From Candidatus Kaiserbacteria bacterium (GTDB taxonomy: Bacteria > Patescibacteriota > Minisyncoccia > Phycocordibacterales > UBA918), in contig SKGH01000050.1 in assembly GCA_007117575.1 (NCBI GenBank), forward strand, positions 1 through 9,956: DNA of 9,956 nucleotides, given 5' to 3'. Both the position numbers and the translations under genes were made by a program. The notes under the pieces were generated by a model. The model saw only the letters and a list, made by a program, of their open reading frames with translations. It was not told the origin of the DNA and ran no database searches. Of the stretch, positions 6,925-9,956 are shown one piece after another. Every line of letters begins with the position of its first letter. Within the stretch, counting starts at the first letter, position 1.

Positions 6925-6930
6925 TATACT
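6925..6930 (+). promoter_or_regulatory. Putative -10 box giving a near-leaderless superoxide dismutase mRNA
   Basis: TATACT lies only eight bases before the ATG at 6939 and no SD sits at a working distance. Transcription from this box would start at or almost at the start codon. No clear -35 is seen. This is a consensus-based inference. Confidence 0.3.
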
Positions 6931-6938
6931 TTAATTTT

Positions 6939-7517
6939 ATGCATTTCGAAATAAAAACATTTGATATACCGGAATTGTCAGGCATTAGTACCAAAACGAT
7001 TGATGAACACCTTAAGCTGTACGCTGGATATGTTAAACATGTTAACACCATAAACGAGAAAATAAATGAGTTGAGCAACGACCTTGAAAAGAATACCTAT
7101 ATAATTGCAGAAACTCAAAGACGTTTGGGTTTTGAGTTTGGCGGTATGAGAAACCACGAATATTACTTTAAACAATTTGAGAACGGAGCTTGTGAATTAC
7201 CTGAGGGAAAACTTAAAAATAAAATAGAACAACAGTATGGACAAATTGATGTTTGGCAAAACGCTTTTAAAAATATAGCTCTGACTCGCGGTGTGGGCTG
7301 GGCAATGCTCTACTACGATCAACAAACCGATCAACTGGTGCAAACCTGGGTAGACGAGCAACATCTCGGTCAATTACCAGACATGAATATCGTACTGGCT
7401 CTAGATATGTGGGAACACTCTTACCTTATGGACTATACACCGGGGGATAAAAAACAGTATGTTGATGCTTTTTTCAGAAACTTAAATTGGGAAGTAGTAT
7501 CCAGTCGCATAAATTAA
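6939..7517 (+). CDS. sod: Fe/Mn family superoxide dismutase
   Basis: Converts superoxide to oxygen and hydrogen peroxide in the cytosol. At 192 residues it has the family length. Metal ligands are visible as His24 (TIDEHLKLY), His73 (MRNHEYYF), Asp156 and His160 (LALDMWEHSY). The N-terminus KTIDEHLKLYAGYVKHVN differs from the classical HHGKHHQAYV pattern and the C-terminal loop is short, a style I associate with CPR enzymes. Gly69 stands where iron enzymes of the E. coli SodB type carry Gln, and Gln141-His142 stand near the position of the manganese-enzyme Gln, so a manganese-type or cambialistic outer sphere is suggested; this rests on alignment by eye. The stop overlaps the stop of convergent comEC. 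The upstream region carries MITE-like copy 2. Confidence 0.92.
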   Translation: MHFEIKTFDIPELSGISTKTIDEHLKLYAGYVKHVNTINEKINELSNDLEKNTYIIAETQRRLGFEFGGMRNHEYYFKQFENGACELPEGKLKNKIEQQYGQIDVWQNAFKNIALTRGVGWAMLYYDQQTDQLVQTWVDEQHLGQLPDMNIVLALDMWEHSYLMDYTPGDKKQYVDAFFRNLNWEVVSSRIN

Positions 7518-9205
7518 CGAAAAAATATAGGTGTATCAGAGTCAGGCTTGTCAATGTTTTTATCAGACATTGACAAGCTTTTCTGATTAAGTGAACTTCT
7601 TGCCACCTCTTCTTCAACTATAGTCCAATCGCGTAAGTCAAAATTTGAATTGACCTCTTTTCTATCATCGGATCTTAGTTGTTCTTTTAAAAGCCTTTCC
7701 GCTAAATCACCATACGAACTTTTATCTACCACCCAATTATACCGCCAAGCTAAATACCCTACTAACAAATAAGAAAATGGTACCAAGAAAAAAGGCAGTT
7801 GTGGAACTAAATACGAAGCAAACGGCATACCGGCAAAACTACTGGCTATAAAAATAATCAGTGTCAAAGCAATGTGCGCCACAAAAGCAACCGGCAGTGC
7901 TAGTGATTCTGAGACCAAAGCCAATAGACCGGCAATAAAAGTAGACAGCATGGCCACAGGTACCATGGGTAGGACCAACATATTTACAAACACAGAAACT
8001 AGAGAAAATTCACCTATCTGATATATCAATACCGGTAAGATAAATATTTCCGTAGCTATCGTAGCTGTCACAAAACCACGCATACCAACAAATGACGGAA
8101 GCCACCACAGCCAAGTTTCTATTCTAGGGGCTATTAAAATAAGTCCCAGAGTAGCTAAAAAAGAAAGCTGGAAACCGGTATCAAATGCTATTAAATAGGG
8201 ATTCATAATAAGCATCACTGTGCCGGCCACAAACAGTGCTCGCACAACTGCATAGGTCTTTCCAACCATCCTAGCCACCAAAATCAGTGAGGCCATTATA
8301 CTGGCGCGCGCTACCGTAGCTGACAAGCCAACTGTAAATGCAAACGCGGCTATAGCTAAAATACCCAACACTAAACGTAATCTAAACGAAAACAAGTATG
8401 CAAAAACAAACATCACAAAGGTCACAACCAGCATGACATTAAAACCCGACAAAACTACTATATGAATAATACCTGTCTTACGAAAGGCTGTTTCCAATTC
8501 TTCTCCTAAAGCCTGGCGCATTCCCAACAATAAACCTTGTGCTAAAGCGACTTGTGGTTCAGGTAAAATGGACTCTATACGTTCTACAAAAATATACTTT
8601 CCACTCAACAAAATAGCGATCAACGGCTGACCATGACCGCTTTCTACCACTCTCACACGAGCAAAGGGTACGGTATAGGGAGTGGCTCTGGCGTTGAGAA
8701 AACCCGGGTAGTTAAAAACACGACCCAGATCTGTTTCAAATGACTGTGGCTTGTTTATAGTGCCGGTAAATTCTATAAGGTCTCCGTATCGAACCTCTTG
8801 GTACCGATCGACACTGACCCTCAGATTTCCGTACTCTGTCCTTACAGAAAGATGTGTGGCACTTGACCGAGCGTCGGGCTCTCTAAAAACAACCCCTTCA
8901 AGAGTCACTGTCTCCCCCACCCTTTCCTCTAAATACGGCGCTGCGAGCTGACGCTCCACTCCTTCAAGGCGCAATACCCCTGCACTAAAGCAAACTATAA
9001 ATACCGACAACAAAAACAACAGGTTGGCGGAGTGGAAACTCTTTTCCGGCAACAGTTTTGGTGTATGACGAGCCCAAATAATAACCATAACCAAAGCCAA
9101 CATCCACATCCACAACAGATTAAACAGGCCCACATCATAAAAGGAACGCCAAAAAGCACCGGTAGCAAAGCCGGTTGTCACCATATAAAAAATATGGCTA
9201 GCCAT
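7514..9205 (-). CDS. comEC: ComEC/Rec2 family competence DNA-uptake channel, short form
   Basis: An integral membrane protein that passes single-stranded DNA across the cytoplasmic membrane during natural transformation. The 563 residues comprise N-terminal membrane helices (about 25-45 and 61-78), a soluble DUF4131/OB-like part (about 90-190, ending near GRVFNYPGFLNARA) and the multi-helix competence domain (about 215-480) with its signature TGIIHIVVLSGFNV at 244-257. A hydrophilic tail of about 80 residues follows. The C-terminal metallo-beta-lactamase-like nuclease domain of long ComEC proteins (750-800 residues) is absent; the tail has no HxHxDH motif, and no separate nuclease gene is in the window. 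The ATG at 9205 has no strong SD. The stop overlaps the sod stop at TTAA (7514-7517), and the last codons contain a strong inverted repeat. Confidence 0.9.
   Translation of the reverse strand: MASHIFYMVTTGFATGAFWRSFYDVGLFNLLWMWMLALVMVIIWARHTPKLLPEKSFHSANLLFLLSVFIVCFSAGVLRLEGVERQLAAPYLEERVGETVTLEGVVFREPDARSSATHLSVRTEYGNLRVSVDRYQEVRYGDLIEFTGTINKPQSFETDLGRVFNYPGFLNARATPYTVPFARVRVVESGHGQPLIAILLSGKYIFVERIESILPEPQVALAQGLLLGMRQALGEELETAFRKTGIIHIVVLSGFNVMLVVTFVMFVFAYLFSFRLRLVLGILAIAAFAFTVGLSATVARASIMASLILVARMVGKTYAVVRALFVAGTVMLIMNPYLIAFDTGFQLSFLATLGLILIAPRIETWLWWLPSFVGMRGFVTATIATEIFILPVLIYQIGEFSLVSVFVNMLVLPMVPVAMLSTFIAGLLALVSESLALPVAFVAHIALTLIIFIASSFAGMPFASYLVPQLPFFLVPFSYLLVGYLAWRYNWVVDKSSYGDLAERLLKEQLRSDDRKEVNSNFDLRDWTIVEEEVARSSLNQKSLSMSDKNIDKPDSDTPIFFR
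7544..7587. terminator. Hairpin inside the 3' end of comEC, possible terminator for sod
   Basis: GCTTGTCAATG (7546-7556) pairs perfectly with CATTGACAAGC (7568-7578), extended by a G-T and an A-T pair and by ATCAGA (7535-7540) with TCTGAT (7582-7587). On the plus strand the stem is followed by TTTTCTGATT. It lies about 30 bases after the sod stop and within comEC coding sequence, so it can end sod transcription while encoding the comEC tail. Confidence 0.5.
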
Positions 9206-9227
9206 TGGTTATATAGTAACAATTTAT

Positions 9228-9254
9228 AAAGGGCCGGTCACAAACCAGCCCTTT
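9228..9254 (-). terminator. Terminator between the YdcH-like gene and comEC
   Basis: On the minus strand AAAGGGCTGGT (9254-9244) pairs with ACCGGCCCTTT (9238-9228) around a 5-base loop, 11 bp including one G-U pair, followed by TATAAATTG. It lies 12 bases past the stop of the upstream gene. The plus-strand version has a C-A mismatch but a better T tail. It may only attenuate, as comEC starts 23 bases beyond it. Confidence 0.6.
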
Positions 9255-9265
9255 TATTACCCCTC

Positions 9266-9496
9266 TCAACGTATAGGAACAACTGTCGATGCCGATTGTT
9301 GATTAAAATACAATCTTTCTTTCAAACGCGTAATCCTTTCTTTTATGCGTAATTTTTTTCTCTTCAATTTGTTTATCAAAAAATTGTTTATCCAAGGATA
9401 TGAAAGCAGTTCAGCTATTTCAGCTTCCAGTTGATCATGCTGTCGTTCTAAATCGAATATCTCACGTGCGACAGAGAGTTCAACAACCTCATTCAT
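9266..9496 (-). CDS. Small coiled-coil protein, YdcH/DUF465-like
   Basis: A 76-residue charged helical protein of unknown function. The order LERQHDQLEAEIAELL followed by INKLKRKKLRIKERITRLKERL resembles the YdcH/DUF465 family, whose members have a short helical hairpin with a conserved HxxLD-like turn and an LKKxKLxLKD-like second helix. A tail STVVPIR follows. The start at ATG 9496 is chosen because AGGAG lies seven bases upstream; an in-frame TTG at 9514 would add six residues but would swallow the SD. The stop is TGA. A promoter-like pair is found upstream and a terminator hairpin follows, so it is probably a single-gene unit ahead of comEC. The family call is by eye. Confidence 0.7.
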   Translation of the reverse strand: MNEVVELSVAREIFDLERQHDQLEAEIAELLSYPWINNFLINKLKRKKLRIKERITRLKERLYFNQQSASTVVPIR

Positions 9497-9525
9497 TCTT
9501 CTGCTCCTGTTCAAAAACCTATCTT

Positions 9526-9553
9526 ATCTTACCTAGAAACAGACAAAATTCAA
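9526..9553 (-). promoter_or_regulatory. Putative promoter of the YdcH-like gene
   Basis: On the minus strand TTGAAT (9553-9548), a 16-base spacer and TAAGAT (9531-9526) precede a leader of about 22 bases that contains the AGGAG ribosome binding site. Each box matches four of six consensus bases. Confidence 0.35.
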
Positions 9554-9596
9554 GGACTGACTATGATATATAAATGGCACTAAATAAAAAATACAG

Positions 9597-9704
9597 GACT
9601 TACGCGTTTGGCGAATTTCTTTGTTGCTTTCGTCACTCAAACCGTTCATCGTACCACCAAGTACGCCTCACCCAGCTATAGTTCCGGTAAACATTTATTT
9701 CTAA
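9597..9704 (+). mobile_element. MITE-like element copy 3 (left part only, orientation A)
   Basis: The left terminal repeat GACTTACGCGTTT, the left arm and the first part of the core match copies 1 and 2. The core reads AGTTCCGGTAAACATTTATT as in copy 1, so it is orientation A. Homology ends at about 9700-9704, where the modular repeat begins. The right arm and right terminal repeat are absent, so the copy is truncated or was interrupted by the second repeat. It lacks the TGAATCTAGC array of copy 1. Confidence 0.8.
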
Positions 9705-9956
9705 GAAACTGTTTGAAGTCTCACCACAAAGCTTACTTCGTTATGGTCGCTCTGCTTTCTAAGAATACGTCTTACAAACAACATATATTGAAACCGGTTC
9801 AAGATTGTTTCGGGTCTTCGTGGCTAAGAACCTGCCTACGATCTCACCACAAAATAATCAGCACAATCTTTGTTTCGGGTCGTCATGACCAAAAATTCAG
9901 CTACAAACCCGTGCTTCGTCCTCACCGTATCCCGATACGCTTCGGACTCCAGCACA
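9700..9956 (+). repeat. Dispersed modular repeat, fragment 2 (runs to the right edge)
   Basis: Short modules alternate: CTAAGAA at 9701, 9759 and 9824; TCTCACCACAAA at 9719-9730 and 9842-9853; TTTCGGGTCTTCGTGG at 9808-9823 and its variant at 9873-9888. Related modules occur at 6430-6575. Frames on both strands are short and closed, so I see no gene here. The array may continue beyond the window. Confidence 0.6.

Noticed and set aside
9497..9514. Six-residue extension of the YdcH-like gene from a TTG
   Set aside because: It would cover the AGGAG ribosome binding site that serves the ATG at 9496.
9925..9956. Small inverted repeat CGTATC/GATACG at the right edge
   Set aside because: The loop is too short for a stable hairpin and the context is cut by the window edge.

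Overview
The window looks like an accessory but metabolically coherent stretch of an AT-rich bacterial genome. I infer a reduced, Patescibacteria/CPR-like bacterium. The hints are a ComEC that stops after the membrane competence domain, a shortened-loop Fe/Mn superoxide dismutase of a style I associate with those lineages, several genes without a Shine-Dalgarno sequence, and a sparse amino-acid gene set. This is inference; no rRNA or ribosomal gene is present to settle it. The long intact frames (420 and 563 codons) show that TGA is a normal stop here.

Left part (1-4205): genes for breaking down peptides and amino acids. On the minus strand lie ridA then ilvA (one probable operon: threonine deaminase and the enamine deaminase that clears its reactive product), followed by an M20 dipeptidase that runs off the left edge. 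Divergent from ridA is a plant-type asparaginase/isoaspartyl peptidase. Together they would turn scavenged peptides, Asn, Thr and Ser into 2-oxoacids, aspartate and ammonia.

Middle (4353-6938): an ATP-grasp ligase gene broken by one in-frame TGA and one frameshift, a strong terminator hairpin, then about 1.2 kb of AT-rich spacer. The spacer holds a run of strong hairpins (overlapping a possible 59-codon minus-strand ORF with a CPKC motif), a GTCAATAT palindrome cluster and a fragment of a dispersed repeat.

Right part (6939-9956): superoxide dismutase convergent with, and overlapping by two bases, a minus-strand comEC; then a small YdcH/DUF465-like coiled-coil gene, and repeat debris up to the right edge.

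The most notable structure is a family of three MITE-like elements (1049-1285, 6616-6826, 9597-about 9704) with 13-bp terminal inverted repeats GACTTACGCGTTT. Two are complete. Their outer arms align in the same direction, but their 84-bp cores are reverse complements of each other, so the core has been inverted between copies. A second, modular repeat family (TTTCGGGTCTTCRTGG / CTAAGAAnCTG modules) occurs at 6300-6575 and 9700-9956 and directly abuts the third element.
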